Shown in pieces: positions 1-9,029 of a DNA stretch of 64,000 nt. The notes under the pieces were generated by a model. It was not told where the DNA came from and made no database searches. It saw nothing but the letters and a program-made list of their open reading frames with translations. Origin of the DNA: Pseudoscardovia suis. GTDB lineage: Bacteria; Actinomycetota; Actinomycetes; Actinomycetales; Bifidobacteriaceae. The stretch is from positions 1 through 64,000 of the forward strand of contig NZ_PGFC01000002.1 of the NCBI RefSeq assembly GCF_002797875.1. The letters run 5' to 3'. The translations under genes were made by a program, and so were the position numbers. Each line of letters starts with the position of its first letter. The first letter of the stretch is position 1.

Positions 1-53
1 TCATTGTCTAGCGACTGAAAATCGTACCCGGCGCGGCCCATGTCCTTTTCCAT
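1..53 (-). CDS. Possible 5' end of a leftward gene, cut by the window edge
   Basis: On the minus strand an ATG at 53 (with a second in-frame ATG at 41) opens a frame that runs off the left edge without a stop; it would begin MEKDMGRAGYDFQ. Only 17 codons are visible, too few to identify a family, and no convincing ribosome binding site precedes it. If real, it is divergent from the small secreted protein gene at 242, and the 54-241 interval would be a shared control region. Confidence 0.22.
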   Translation of the reverse strand, partial: MEKDMGRAGYDFQSLDN

Positions 54-241
54 CAAGGCCGGAATCCGAAAATGCGCAAGAATTCGGACGTTATCCGACA
101 AAGAACGCCACTGTTGTGCGTCTCACATTAATTTAAGAAACGTCATCAATCGAACTGCAACGTCAAACAGACCAAGTCGGTTTGACGAGCCGATTCTCGG
201 CGAAACGTCGAGGATCCCGCAGTGTTTTTGAGAGGAGGCAT

Positions 242-634
242 ATGAGATTTACTGCGGACCTAGACAGAGGCATTTGCTCTTTCCTTGTGATTGTGGCATT
301 GTCATCAGGTGCTTTGGGGCTCGGAACGGGTTCTGCTGAGGCGCTTCCCGTTGATTCAGCGTCAACTCTTCAGGTGGGTTCTGCGGAATCAGCTGAGGTC
401 AGTCGACGCATCGGTGCCTCGGCCGTGGCACGCGCTGTGATAAAAGCATGGAGCAGAATCCCCGCTCCGGTGCGAAAAACTGTCGAAAAATATGCCGGAG
501 CAGGAGGGTTCTTCGCAGCTCTCAACAGATTTACCGGTACAGAAGAACATGTGATTTATAGCGCATGTCGTGCAGTGGGCATGGGAGAGCCGGTTGCGCG
601 ATGGGTGACGAAAATTATTCTGCTCTTCATCTGA
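242..634 (+). CDS. Small secreted protein, unknown function (first gene of a three-gene cassette)
   Basis: Predicted 130-residue protein. I chose ATG 242 over the upstream TTG because AGAGGAGG at 231-238 sits just before it. Residues 1 to about 34 form a signal peptide: a charged start, a hydrophobic stretch (CSFLVIVALSSGALGLG) and a small-residue cleavage region ending near AEA. The mature part is a short linker and then a mixed cationic and hydrophobic segment (ARAVIKAWSRIPAPVRK, then a Gly/Ala/Phe-rich stretch), ending in a very hydrophobic tail (WVTKIILLFI). I recognise no named family. Size, export signal and amphipathic C-terminal half resemble secreted bacteriocin or pore-forming peptides, but that is inference. 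It lies 41 bp upstream of a second small secreted protein and is probably cotranscribed with it. Confidence 0.7.
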   Translation: MRFTADLDRGICSFLVIVALSSGALGLGTGSAEALPVDSASTLQVGSAESAEVSRRIGASAVARAVIKAWSRIPAPVRKTVEKYAGAGGFFAALNRFTGTEEHVIYSACRAVGMGEPVARWVTKIILLFI

Positions 635-675
635 CTGTATGAAGAAGAGACGATTCCTATTTCAAGGAGAGACAA

Positions 676-1197
676 ATGAAATATATCAAGATGCTTGCAG
701 CGACGGCAGTGACAGTTGCATTGGCTTTTTCAAGCGTGAATGTGGCAAATGCCGCTGAAGTGACGCAGTTGGAAGCGATGACTCAAATTGTGGCGGTTGA
801 CTCTTCCTTAAGTGAGCGAAAAGCTGAGGATTTGCAGCGTGGCCTTACATTGATTATGGCTATTCCTGATGCTGTTCTTCTTCAGGGGGATGAGGCGACG
901 CGTAACTGGATTCAGAGCAATGTGCAACGGGCGCAGAATGGTTCTATACGGCGTGCTAATTTTTGGAAGTGCGCTGCCGCTATCGCGGCCTTGATCGCGT
1001 CTACTGCCTTTCCGGCTGCGAAAATCTTAAAAATTAAGAAGTTGATTAAGGCGCTGGGCGGTGTGGCGAATGCTGTGAGAATTATCGCTGGTGCCTCGTT
1101 CAGCTACGAGAAGTTGCGGGCGCTCGGTGGCGCTGCCGCGGCGCTCGCTGCTGAACTTACGGGTATCGGAAGCGTCAGGTCGGCTTGCTTCGCATGA
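676..1197 (+). CDS. Small secreted protein with cationic hydrophobic core, unknown function
   Basis: Predicted 173-residue protein preceded by CAAGGAGAG at 663-671. A clear Sec signal peptide occupies residues 1-27 (cleavage near VANA-AEV). The mature protein has an acidic/polar first half with no motif I can name. Its second half begins near residue 98 with KCAAAIAALIAS and continues through a Lys/Ile-rich helix (AAKILKIKKLIKALGG) and Ala/Gly-rich hydrophobic helices to a C-terminal Cys. This layout resembles membrane-active secreted peptides. Codon use is visibly more AT-rich at the start than in the neighbouring housekeeping genes, which may point to transfer. It sits between another secreted protein (41 bp upstream) and a polytopic membrane protein (59 bp downstream). 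Function is unknown; an antibacterial role is a guess. Confidence 0.72.
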   Translation: MKYIKMLAATAVTVALAFSSVNVANAAEVTQLEAMTQIVAVDSSLSERKAEDLQRGLTLIMAIPDAVLLQGDEATRNWIQSNVQRAQNGSIRRANFWKCAAAIAALIASTAFPAAKILKIKKLIKALGGVANAVRIIAGASFSYEKLRALGGAAAALAAELTGIGSVRSACFA

Positions 1198-1255
1198 TGA
1201 CAGGGGCGTAGGCTGTTTCCGTGCCGAAACAATGTGGATTCGAGAAGGGAGACTC

Positions 1256-1708
1256 GTGAAGGATTCTGGAAAAGTCTGGAAAATCGTCGGGACGGTCATT
1301 GTGTGGGCCACGTTGATTATCGGTCTCGTCATGAATTTCAAAATGCACATGGCTTTGCAGGGCGTCGAGGTGATGCTGCTCGGTGCGCTCATCGGCGATA
1401 TCGTGAATCGACGGGCCGGTGGGAGCGTGGTAGACAGGCTGACTGCGGAGAGCCAGGCTTCTGCGCAGGCTGACGCTCAGGGGCGTGTGCAGGGGGATGC
1501 GCAGGGGAAGCAAGCGCAAGGGCAGGCAGAACTCGCACATAACCAGGCTTCAACGTGGCGAATCGTGCTGTGGGTGGTCCTCGCTGTGCTTGCGGTCGTT
1601 GGCATCGTGCTGCTGTGCATGCACCTTTCTGATGCTGCGATGTTTGCCTTCGCTGCTGGCTTTGCGATATTTGCCGTTGCTTCGCTCATAGAGACGGTTC
1701 GCGCCTGA
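1256..1708 (+). CDS. Four-helix membrane protein, possible immunity partner
   Basis: Predicted 150-residue protein. The GTG at 1256 is preferred because GAGAAGGGAG (1242-1251) lies directly upstream; the open frame extends further 5' but without signal. Hydrophobic segments at about residues 8-27 and 32-48 are followed by a hydrophilic Gln/Ala-rich loop (residues 55-95, with repeated AQAD/AQGxxQGDAQGK units), then two more helices (about 103-122 and 127-146). No family is recognised. Placed as the third gene after two small secreted proteins, it could be the protecting or exporting partner of the cassette, by analogy with membrane immunity proteins of bacteriocin operons. That role is inferred from context only. 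Confidence 0.65.
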   Translation: MKDSGKVWKIVGTVIVWATLIIGLVMNFKMHMALQGVEVMLLGALIGDIVNRRAGGSVVDRLTAESQASAQADAQGRVQGDAQGKQAQGQAELAHNQASTWRIVLWVVLAVLAVVGIVLLCMHLSDAAMFAFAAGFAIFAVASLIETVRA

Positions 1709-1856
1709 AACAGATGCGCGCCAGCCGTGTGCGCGCTTGCGCTGTGTACACAGACGCGCGGCGTAAGAGCTGTGTGTCCAGGCGCGCACGCGGTTGAGGG
1801 ATGGCATGAGGTTGGTTGCCGGCGGAGTTATGCGCGGGGTGGTGGATACTGGAGGC

Positions 1857-3002
1857 ATGGAATATGCGCATGGCGATGATTATGAAGGACTCGTGTCAGA
1901 TCGTGGCGAATCGTCGAGAAGGGTGGAGGCATCCGCAGACAAACCAGTACTGAGCAATCAGGGCACGCTCGCGGCGCCTGCAGCTTCCGCGGCGCCTGTG
2001 ATTCCCGCTGATTCCACGACATCCGCTGCGTTCGCTCCTGATTCCGCTCCTGCGTCCGCCGATGTGCAGGACGATGCGACGCCGATCCAAAGCCGCGACG
2101 GCGAAGTTGCCGCAGGCATCCCTGTTCCGCATGGTTGCGTGGTGCTCGCCGCAACGCCTATTGGCAACACCGGTGACGCCTCGCTGCGCCTCATCGCTCT
2201 GCTGCAGCAGGCGGATATCGTCGCTGCGGAAGACACGCGTCGCCTCTATGACCTTGCCCGCCGCCTGGGTGTGCACGTCAACGGCAGGGTGGTGGCAAAC
2301 CATGACCACAACGAGCGGCAGAAGGCCGATTCCTTGCTGGACGAAGTGGAGGGCGGCGCCACTGTGCTGCTTGTTTCCGACGCCGGGATGCCCACGATCA
2401 ACGACCCTGGGCTGGCGATTGTGCGCCGCGCCATTGAACGCGGTCTGCCCGTGACCTGCGCCCCGGGTCCTTCCGCCGTGCTGGATGCATTGGCGCTCGC
2501 CGGCCTGCCCACTGACCGCTTCTGCTACGAGGGTTTTGTGCCGCGCAAGGCGAGTGACCGTGAGCAGCGGCTGCGCTCGTTGCACAACGAAATGCGCACC
2601 ATGGTGTTTTATGAGGCGCCGCATCGCATCGATGAGACGATGGATGCGCTGCTTGCGGCGTTTGGTCCCGACCGTCAGATGGCGTTGTGCCGTGAGCTCA
2701 CCAAGGATTACGAGCAGGTGCGCCGCGGCACAATCAGGCAGGTGCGCCAAAGCGTGGTGGACGATCCGCCGCGTGGCGAGATTGTGCTGGTGATCGCCGG
2801 TGCCTCCACCGAGGAGGTCAACGAGGCATCCGCCGAAGTATTGACGGACGAGCAGCTTGCGCACCTCGCCCAAGAACGCTCCAAGGCTGAAGGCATTCGC
2901 ATGAAGGATGCGATTGCTGAGGTCGTCAAGGAACATCCCTTGCCTGACGGCTCGTTCCCCAATCGCAAGAAGGTGTATCAGGCGTCGCTGTCGTTGAAGT
3001 GA
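1857..3002 (+). CDS. rsmI: 16S rRNA (cytidine1402-2'-O)-methyltransferase RsmI
   Basis: A tetrapyrrole-methylase-fold SAM-dependent enzyme that 2'-O-methylates C1402 in the ribosomal decoding centre. The RsmI core begins near residue 92 of this start and shows the expected motifs in order: AATPIGNTGD (glycine-rich SAM loop), AEDTRRL, SDAGMPTINDPG and PGPSAVLDALALAGLP, then FYEAPHR and the C-terminal GEIVLVIAG. The first 90 residues are an Ala/Pro/Ser-rich extension not found in the roughly 280-residue family norm. The start is therefore uncertain: in-frame alternatives lie at 1794 (TTG), 1806 and 1830, and GGAGG at 1851-1855 is too close to 1857 to decide. In mycobacteria rsmI lies beside pmt, and both are present in this window (pmt at 17.4 kb). 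The 3' end overlaps the convergent gene by 77 bp. Confidence 0.93.
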   Translation: MEYAHGDDYEGLVSDRGESSRRVEASADKPVLSNQGTLAAPAASAAPVIPADSTTSAAFAPDSAPASADVQDDATPIQSRDGEVAAGIPVPHGCVVLAATPIGNTGDASLRLIALLQQADIVAAEDTRRLYDLARRLGVHVNGRVVANHDHNERQKADSLLDEVEGGATVLLVSDAGMPTINDPGLAIVRRAIERGLPVTCAPGPSAVLDALALAGLPTDRFCYEGFVPRKASDREQRLRSLHNEMRTMVFYEAPHRIDETMDALLAAFGPDRQMALCRELTKDYEQVRRGTIRQVRQSVVDDPPRGEIVLVIAGASTEEVNEASAEVLTDEQLAHLAQERSKAEGIRMKDAIAEVVKEHPLPDGSFPNRKKVYQASLSLK

Positions 3003-3414
3003 GCGGCGGTGCCTCCGCGCCGGGTTCTTGCAGTGAATCGTGCAGCAGCTGCATGGCTTGGCGCACACCCGGTCCACCGGCGCGGGCAATCGCATTGATG
3101 AGTGCCGCCGGGGCAGCGGTGTTTGCGATGATCCACTTGCGCAATTCAGGGATGCGTGCCAATTCCCACAGGTCTTGCGGCGGCGTTCGCGGGTCGGACG
3201 CGCATTGCGCGGTCGCGGACACATAGATAGCTGCGGCAGGCGCGCTGGGGACTGCAGATACGCTGGCTGCAGCAGCAGGTGCGATAGGGGCTGCAGGTGC
3301 GATGGGGGCTGCAGGTGCGCTGGGGGCTGTGAGCGCCGGCGCGGACATGCCGTGTCTGCTGCTTTTGTGTTTGCTGCGCCATGAAAACGCTGAGCTCATC
3401 GCGTGTTCGGCCAT
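2926..3414 (-). CDS. Leucine-rich-repeat-variant (LRV)-like protein
   Basis: Predicted 162-residue protein. The start at 3414 is chosen because AGGAGGA lies just upstream; an in-frame ATG at 3438 has no such signal. Residues about 20-60 are Ala/Pro-rich and encoded by an 18-bp tandem repeat near 3263-3330 (units reading APIAPA). The following segment (CASDPRTPPQDLWELARIPELRKWI, then ANTAAPAALINAIARAGGPGVRQAMQLL) has the spacing of LRV repeats seen in many bifidobacterial proteins of unknown function. The tail after about residue 125 is antisense to the rsmI 3' end and low in complexity. The start overlaps the stop of the upstream AbiEi-like gene by 19 bp, so translation is probably coupled. 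Role unknown, perhaps protein-protein contact. Confidence 0.6.
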   Translation of the reverse strand: MAEHAMSSAFSWRSKHKSSRHGMSAPALTAPSAPAAPIAPAAPIAPAAAASVSAVPSAPAAAIYVSATAQCASDPRTPPQDLWELARIPELRKWIIANTAAPAALINAIARAGGPGVRQAMQLLHDSLQEPGAEAPPLTSTTATPDTPSCDWGTSRQARDVP

Positions 3415-4169
3415 CGTTCCTCCTGCATCTCTGGCCACTCAATCGCATGTGCAGTGCCTTGTTCCTTGTCGTGCAAACTGGCATGCGCCGGCACCATGAC
3501 GGCGGGATGCAGCGTTGGCATCGATGGCAGTGGCGGCTCCTTTGCGCGGTCATGGATGATGTGTCTGAGCCGTTCCTCTTCGTCGCGCATATCGCGGAAT
3601 AATCTCACTCCTTCGGGATGGCCCATAGTGTGTGGATTGTTTTGCAGCGCATGGATGCACGTTTGCGGTGCGAGTGCGCACTCCCTCATGAGCGTCGCCA
3701 CCGTGGCTCGTTGCGTGGCATGCGATTCGACATCGGCATCATCAAGGCATGCAATGTCGCATGCGGTGCGCAACGGAGAAGACACACGCAGCCTGCGCAA
3801 TATCACGAGGTCGCGTCCGTTAACTGTGCGGTTATGCAGTCTCAGCGCCCGGTTGTAGGCATCCGACATGTAACGGGTGGGCGCCACCACATCCAGCGCT
3901 TCGGGGAATTCGCCTCCCACCCAGATCCATGCGGCAAGCCACAGGCATACGGTGATGCCGTAGGGAAGCAGCGGTCGTACGAGTTCGGCCCTGCGCCAAG
4001 GCGACAGTCCGTCGCTTGACCGATACAGTGTCTTTCGCGCTGAGGCATTGACGGCGCCGGCATGGTGCAGCACGATGTGGGACATGCCCCCGGGCAGCTC
4101 ATCCGGCTGGTAAATCGCGTCGAATGATTGCGTGATGTCATGGGTGATGGTGTGGGTAATAGTAGCCAT
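3396..4169 (-). CDS. AbiEi-like protein (type IV toxin-antitoxin antitoxin-like), orphan
   Basis: Predicted 257-residue protein. The central region ([19 protein letters not shown], then [23 protein letters not shown]) resembles the C-terminal part of actinobacterial AbiEi-type antitoxin-like proteins, in which a [10 protein letters not shown]-like segment is characteristic. The N-terminal 30 residues are Thr/His-rich. The C-terminal 60 residues are rich in Pro, His and Glu and look unstructured. No AbiEii nucleotidyltransferase toxin gene is adjacent, so it is an orphan in this window. It is followed with a 19-bp overlap by the LRV-like gene. No good ribosome binding site is seen at 4169. The family call is by motif resemblance only. 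Confidence 0.55.
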   Translation of the reverse strand: MATITHTITHDITQSFDAIYQPDELPGGMSHIVLHHAGAVNASARKTLYRSSDGLSPWRRAELVRPLLPYGITVCLWLAAWIWVGGEFPEALDVVAPTRYMSDAYNRALRLHNRTVNGRDLVILRRLRVSSPLRTACDIACLDDADVESHATQRATVATLMRECALAPQTCIHALQNNPHTMGHPEGVRLFRDMRDEEERLRHIIHDRAKEPPLPSMPTLHPAVMVPAHASLHDKEQGTAHAIEWPEMQEERWPNTR

Positions 4170-4246
4170 GTCTGAACGCTATTCGATTTGTCGCGCGTGG
4201 GGGAGGCGCATGACGAAAATTGTGGATAAGGGGATAAATTGTGCGC

Positions 4247-4402
4247 CATGTGGAAAATTCTGCACGCTATGTGGAAAGCCAGTGTGGAAATCCAACGTGG
4301 AAATCCTGGGCGGAAAGCTCTTGCGGGAAGCCAACGCGGAAATCCCATGTGGAAGGCCAGCATGGAAAGCTCCTGCGGAAAGTGCATGCGGAAGGCTCAT
4401 GC
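4247..4402. repeat. Degenerate tandem repeat of a GTGGAAA core upstream of metG
   Basis: About eleven imperfect units of 13-15 bp, each built on (G)TGGAAA or CGGAAA/GGGAAG and then a GCC/GCT/TCC-like half, run without a gap through the interval before metG. The phase is not constant, and the units do not translate into a convincing protein in any frame. The 331-bp gap between the divergent AbiEi-like gene (start 4169) and metG (start 4501) holds nothing else I recognise. It could be a protein-binding array or a structured leader. Confidence 0.6.
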
Positions 4403-4500
4403 CGGCCACCGTCCGCGCCCGTCCTGCCGTCCGCGCCCCCACCGTTCGCATACCGTGCAATGCTCGCCCCTTGTCTGCGCAAACATCGATAATCGCAACT

Positions 4501-6399
4501 ATGACTAACGTTCTTGTTTCCGTTGCTTGGCCGTATGCAAACGGCCCCCGACATATCGGCCACGTAGCCGGTTTTGGTGTGCCGTCCGACGTCTATGCCC
4601 GTTATGCCCGCATGAAGGGCGACAACGTGCTCATGGTCTCCGGCACCGATGAGCATGGCACGCCGATCCTCGTGCAGGCGGAAGCCGAGGGCGTGAGCGC
4701 GCAAGAGCTTGCCAACCGCTACAATGCGGTCATCGCGAAGGACCTATGCGATCTGGGCCTGAGCTACGACCTGTTCACCCGCACCACCACCGGCAATCAC
4801 GAGCACGTGGTGCAGGAACTCTTCCGCCAGTGCCTCAAGAACGGCTACATCTACAAGGGCACGCAGCAGGTCGCCATCTCGCCCAGCACCGGGCGCACGC
4901 TGCCTGACCGCTACATCGAGGGCACCTGCCCGATCTGCGGCGCGGATGGCGCTCGCGGCGACCAGTGCGACAACTGCGGCAACGAGCTCGATCCAATCGA
5001 TCTGATCAACCCCGTCTCCAAGATCAACGGCGAGACGCCGATTTTCAAAGAAACCGAGCACTTCTTCCTCGACCTGCCGGCATTGGCGGACGCGAACCTC
5101 GCCTGGCTCAACACCCGTGAAGGCTGGCGCACGAACGTCATCAACTTCTCCAAGGGGCTGTTCAAAGAAGTCCGTCCCCGCGCCATCACGCGTGACATCG
5201 ACTGGGGCATCCCGGTGCCGGTGGACGGCTGGATCGACAACCCCAACAAGAAGCTGTATGTGTGGTTCGACGCCGTGATCGGTTACTTCAGCGCCTCCAT
5301 CGAATGGGCCCGCCGCAAGGGCGACCCCGAAGCATGGCGCAAGTGGTGGAACGACCCGAACTCCCTGGGCTACTACTTCATGGGCAAGGACAACATCACG
5401 TTCCACTCCCAGATCTGGCCGTCTGAGATCCTCGCCTACAACGGCGAAGGCAACAAGGGCGGCGAACCGGGCGAATACGGCCATCTCAACCTGCCCACGC
5501 AGGTGGTGGCGAGCGAATTCATGACGATGGAAGGCAAGAAGTTCAGCTCGTCGCGTGGCATCGTCATCTATGTCAAGGACATCCTGGCGCGTTACCCCGT
5601 GGATGCCGTGCGCTACTACATTTCGGTGGCAGGCCCGGAGAACTCCGATTCCGACTTCACGTGGGCGGAATTCGTGCGCCACAACAATGAGGAGCTCGTG
5701 GCGAGCTGGGGCAACCTCGTCAACCGCGTCGCCGTGCTGCTGCACAAGAACTTCGGCGAGATTCCCGAGACAAAGCCCGAGGCGTTCACCGGCACCGACC
5801 ATGCGCTGCTTGACGAGACGCTGGCCGCGTTCGACACCGTGGGCGACCTCATTGGTGAGCATCATCAGAAGGCCGCGCTTTCCGAAGCGATGCGCATCGT
5901 GCAGGACATCAACAAGTATGTCTCGGCCGAAGAGCCGTGGAAGATCAAGGACAACCCCGACCGTCTCGCCGCCGTGCTCTACACGGCTGCGCAGGCTGTG
6001 ATGGATGCGAACGTGATGCTTGCGCCGTTCCTGCCTCATTCCGCGCAGAAGGTGTGGGAGACGATGGGCGGCGCGGGCGTGTTCTCGCCGATGCCACATA
6101 TCGAACAGGTGGAGGACCTTGACAAGCCGGGCTTCACGTATCCGATCATCACCGGCGACTACAAGCTAGGCGTAAACGTGCATCCGTGGGCGCGCGAAGA
6201 GCTCAAGCCCCATACCCCGATTGCCAAGCCGACGCCGATCTTCCAGAAGATTCCGCCGGAGGCAGTGGAAGAGGAGCTGGCCCGTTTCCAGGCTGACCTT
6301 GACGCCCGCCGCGCCAAGGAAGCCGCCCGCCTCGCCGCCGAGAAGGCCAAGCTGGCCGCCTCTGAAGGCGCCGGTGCGGCTGACGGCGCAGCGGAGTAA
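4501..6399 (+). CDS. metG: Methionyl-tRNA synthetase
   Basis: Charges tRNA-Met with methionine in the cytoplasm. Length is 632 residues from ATG 4501, which begins [21 protein letters not shown], the standard class I start with the HIGH signature at residues 18-21. An open frame reaches back to 4132, but that stretch is the degenerate repeat. The zinc-binding knuckle has four cysteines (CPIC at 143-146, CDNC at 156-159). The KMSKS loop is the variant KKFSSSRG near residue 347. The anticodon-binding domain follows. The last 45 residues are Ala/Glu/Lys-rich and there is no C-terminal EMAP-like tRNA-binding domain. It is convergent with the GGDEF/EAL gene, only 5 bp between stops; a terminator for metG lies inside the 3' end of that gene. 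Confidence 0.98.
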   Translation: MTNVLVSVAWPYANGPRHIGHVAGFGVPSDVYARYARMKGDNVLMVSGTDEHGTPILVQAEAEGVSAQELANRYNAVIAKDLCDLGLSYDLFTRTTTGNHEHVVQELFRQCLKNGYIYKGTQQVAISPSTGRTLPDRYIEGTCPICGADGARGDQCDNCGNELDPIDLINPVSKINGETPIFKETEHFFLDLPALADANLAWLNTREGWRTNVINFSKGLFKEVRPRAITRDIDWGIPVPVDGWIDNPNKKLYVWFDAVIGYFSASIEWARRKGDPEAWRKWWNDPNSLGYYFMGKDNITFHSQIWPSEILAYNGEGNKGGEPGEYGHLNLPTQVVASEFMTMEGKKFSSSRGIVIYVKDILARYPVDAVRYYISVAGPENSDSDFTWAEFVRHNNEELVASWGNLVNRVAVLLHKNFGEIPETKPEAFTGTDHALLDETLAAFDTVGDLIGEHHQKAALSEAMRIVQDINKYVSAEEPWKIKDNPDRLAAVLYTAAQAVMDANVMLAPFLPHSAQKVWETMGGAGVFSPMPHIEQVEDLDKPGFTYPIITGDYKLGVNVHPWAREELKPHTPIAKPTPIFQKIPPEAVEEELARFQADLDARRAKEAARLAAEKAKLAASEGAGAADGAAE

Positions 6400-6404
6400 T
6401 CGCG

Positions 6405-9029
6405 TCAGTCATCGAACGACGGCCGTGTGATCGGCCGAATCTCTGGGACCTCGTAGTGCTTTCCGCGCTGCGAGGTCTTTTCTTGCTGTGCAGTGGAATC
6501 GGTGGAATCATTGGCAGGCTTATCGGCGGGCAGCACGTACTCGACGTTCGCCGAAAGACCGGTGGTCGTCAGGCGCATGCGCAGCTCCGATTCCGTCATC
6601 GCCGTTGCGAAAACATCGCCCAGCACCGTCGAGCACCCGAGCTTGCGCAGCTGTTGCACTTGGCGCGGCTGCGACACTCCGCTGAAAAACAGGCTGAAAT
6701 CGTGACGCTTGGCCGATTGCAGCATTTCTGCCACGATGCTGTGCGTGCGGGGATTGTCAATGTCCTGCGTCACGGAGGAGTCAAACACCATCGAATTTGC
6801 GGGAATCGTGGACAACGCCGATAGCTCAGAGAACGACGTGCCTGCATCCGCAATGGCGATGCTCACGTTGGGCAGTGCTGCGAGCGTGAGTAGATCCTCC
6901 GTGAAATCAGGCAGCGACGGCGCCTGCTGCATGGCGTCATGCCCGAACTGCAGGTGAAGCGTGATGTTGGGGTGGGCTTTGCTTGTGTTCTCTATTTGCT
7001 CGTAGAATGCGGGGTCTTCGAGTTCGCCACCGTTGAGGATTATCCCCAAACTGTTCAGTCCCTGGGTGGTGGATTGCAGCTGCGTCAGGAAGGTCACGCC
7101 TTGCTGGATGATGCTTGTTGTGAGCTTCGCGCCCAAAGACAGTCGCAGCGCCTCGTTCACGATGAAGTCATGTGAGAGAACGTGTCCGTCGGCATCGGTG
7201 ATATGCGGGATGGCGATGACTCCGATGATCGTGTCGTGATCTAGGTTGAGCACCGGTTGGTAACGCAGCGTGAACGATCCGCTTTCGATGGCTTCGCGCA
7301 GCGATTCGGATGGCATTGTGGAATGGCTGGTGTCTTCCTGGACGTCCGTCGACTCTTCCCCAAGGTCCACGCCGGCGCTTTCCAGAATTGAATTGAGCTG
7401 CGAGAAATTGCTGGGTGCCAGCACGGATGTGCTGACGATTGTGGAGACCGACACGATGTCGTGATCCACATGCAGCGGCAGTGACGTGGCGTCATGGAGC
7501 TTGCTGGCAAGGTCAGGCAGGTCGAGGTCGTTTGACTTGTCTTGCAGCACGACCACGAATCCATCCCCGCCCACGCGCACGAGCATGCCATCGTCGGGCA
7601 TGAGGCTGCGGATTCTCGCAGCGGTGGTGCGCAGCACCATGTTGCCGGTGCGCCTGCCGTAATGCTCATTGACATGACGGAAGCGTTCAAGCTCCACATA
7701 GATGATGGCGATGGTGTTCGCGCTGTTTTCAGTCTGCAGCGTCTTGAGGTATGCGACCAGCGACGCATAGGTGTAGGCGCCGGTGAGCGGATCCGTTTCG
7801 CTTTCCGTGCGCAGCATCGTGACCTCGCGGTGCGCGCGAAGCTCTTCGGACAGGATTGCGGCGGCGGATGCAAGCACCTCCCCGTCCGCTGTCAGGAACG
7901 GGCGATTGAGCATGCTGCGTTCGAAGACGATGACGCGCGGGTTGCGCGTGTTGCCGATGGGCTGGGATACGCGGTATGTGTGGAATGTGCGGTAGGGCAG
8001 GTGGTGCGGTTCGCACACGAAGCATCGCACGTTCGGGAGCGTGTTGTTGATGATGGAGACGATGACGTCTTCTGGCTTGTCGTGCGGCAGCGGAAGGGCA
8101 TCGGTTATTGCGGTGATGCTGTGCAATGAGTTGCGGGTGCGTGCAAGGTGACGCATCGTGTAGTAGCTCATGAGCGCCAAGGCATAGATATCCAGCAGCG
8201 ACAGGAACAGCACGTGCACGTCGAGGATGTTGGCCAGATCGAAGGAGAATTCGAAGATAGCAGGAATCCAGATTGTGATAATGGCAGCGGCGAGGTCGGC
8301 GACGGCTAGGCCAGTGGTGCGGGTGACGCTGAACTCCTGCAATGCCGCGCGGATTGGACTCCCCGTGGCGATGAACACGATGATGTCGCACAGGAATCTC
8401 GTGGCGATGAAGGCGAAGGCGAGGATGACAAGCGGCACGATCCAATGGCCGATCAAATAATGGAACGCTGCGTCGGTCGGCACGGAATTTACCAGTATGT
8501 CGCGCAGCTTCCCAGGCTCGTCTCCCAGAACGAGGTAGGTCACAGGCACGATTGCCAGAGCGCTTGTAGCGCTTATGGATCCGAGGAGCACGCTACGAGC
8601 CGTCCATGCGGAGCTGAGCAGCGTCACGATGATCAGCGGCAGGAACAAGCCGTTGAACGTGCCGGTGACGAGCAGCATGATCGTCAGCAGCGGGATGACG
8701 CTGTGTCGGCAGGAAAGAGGGACGCTGGAAAGCTCCGTTGCATAAGCCAAGCACAGGATGAACGACATGATGGAAGCAAGCGTTGTATGCGGATGGGCTG
8801 ATGCAAACGCCACCGTCGAGGGCCAATAGCTGATTGCGGTTCCTGCGAGCAGCGCGAGGCAGACGATGCTGAGCAGCCACACGCGGACGTTGCGGTTGCC
8901 GGCATGCGGCATGAATGACGGTGCGCTGGGCTGCATGGTCGGCTGCGCGTTTGACTGTGCGTTTGGCTGCGCGCTCGGCTGCGTGGAAGCTAGCTGCGCC
9001 GGTGATGGGGTGATCGGGGGTAATGCCAT
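6405..9029 (-). CDS. Membrane GGDEF-EAL protein with degenerate catalytic motifs
   Basis: Predicted 874-residue protein, ATG at 9029 preceded by AAGGAGCG. Residues 1-45 are a Pro/Gln/Ser-rich cytoplasmic tail with short repeats (AQPNAQSNAQPTMQ). About eight hydrophobic helices follow (about 47-330), then a linker, a GGDEF domain (DPLTGAYTYAS near 405; active-site loop GGDGF at about 486-490) and an EAL-like domain from about 585. The GGDEF signature has Gly in place of the catalytic Glu. The EAL position reads VIA after YQPVLNLD, and the usual DDFGTGYSS loop reads ADAGTSFSE. Both activities are therefore probably lost, leaving a possible cyclic-dinucleotide receptor or signalling scaffold. 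It lies beside a GH18 protein and a processive GT2 synthase, as c-di-GMP-controlled exopolysaccharide modules often do. Family assignment is firm; lack of activity is inferred. Confidence 0.88.
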   Translation of the reverse strand: MALPPITPSPAQLASTQPSAQPNAQSNAQPTMQPSAPSFMPHAGNRNVRVWLLSIVCLALLAGTAISYWPSTVAFASAHPHTTLASIMSFILCLAYATELSSVPLSCRHSVIPLLTIMLLVTGTFNGLFLPLIIVTLLSSAWTARSVLLGSISATSALAIVPVTYLVLGDEPGKLRDILVNSVPTDAAFHYLIGHWIVPLVILAFAFIATRFLCDIIVFIATGSPIRAALQEFSVTRTTGLAVADLAAAIITIWIPAIFEFSFDLANILDVHVLFLSLLDIYALALMSYYTMRHLARTRNSLHSITAITDALPLPHDKPEDVIVSIINNTLPNVRCFVCEPHHLPYRTFHTYRVSQPIGNTRNPRVIVFERSMLNRPFLTADGEVLASAAAILSEELRAHREVTMLRTESETDPLTGAYTYASLVAYLKTLQTENSANTIAIIYVELERFRHVNEHYGRRTGNMVLRTTAARIRSLMPDDGMLVRVGGDGFVVVLQDKSNDLDLPDLASKLHDATSLPLHVDHDIVSVSTIVSTSVLAPSNFSQLNSILESAGVDLGEESTDVQEDTSHSTMPSESLREAIESGSFTLRYQPVLNLDHDTIIGVIAIPHITDADGHVLSHDFIVNEALRLSLGAKLTTSIIQQGVTFLTQLQSTTQGLNSLGIILNGGELEDPAFYEQIENTSKAHPNITLHLQFGHDAMQQAPSLPDFTEDLLTLAALPNVSIAIADAGTSFSELSALSTIPANSMVFDSSVTQDIDNPRTHSIVAEMLQSAKRHDFSLFFSGVSQPRQVQQLRKLGCSTVLGDVFATAMTESELRMRLTTTGLSANVEYVLPADKPANDSTDSTAQQEKTSQRGKHYEVPEIRPITRPSFDD
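6447..6484 (+). terminator. Intrinsic terminator of metG, embedded in the neighbouring gene
   Basis: GACCTCG (6447-6453) pairs with CGAGGTC (6471-6477) and is followed directly by TTTTCTT. It lies 48 bp past the metG stop, inside the last codons of the convergent GGDEF/EAL gene. Confidence 0.7.

Noticed and set aside
40-231. 63-residue ORF at the left edge
   Set aside because: No ribosome binding site, basic random-looking composition, and it overlaps the start region of the better supported gene at 242.
1896-3224. 442-residue minus-strand ORF opposite rsmI, and similar long antisense frames opposite metG, zwf, gnd, the GH13 gene and the pilins
   Set aside because: They are shadows of GC-rich genes with proven family motifs on the other strand.
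4132-4500. N-terminal extension of MetG by 123 residues
   Set aside because: The extension is the translated GGAAA repeat; conserved MetG sequence starts exactly at ATG 4501.
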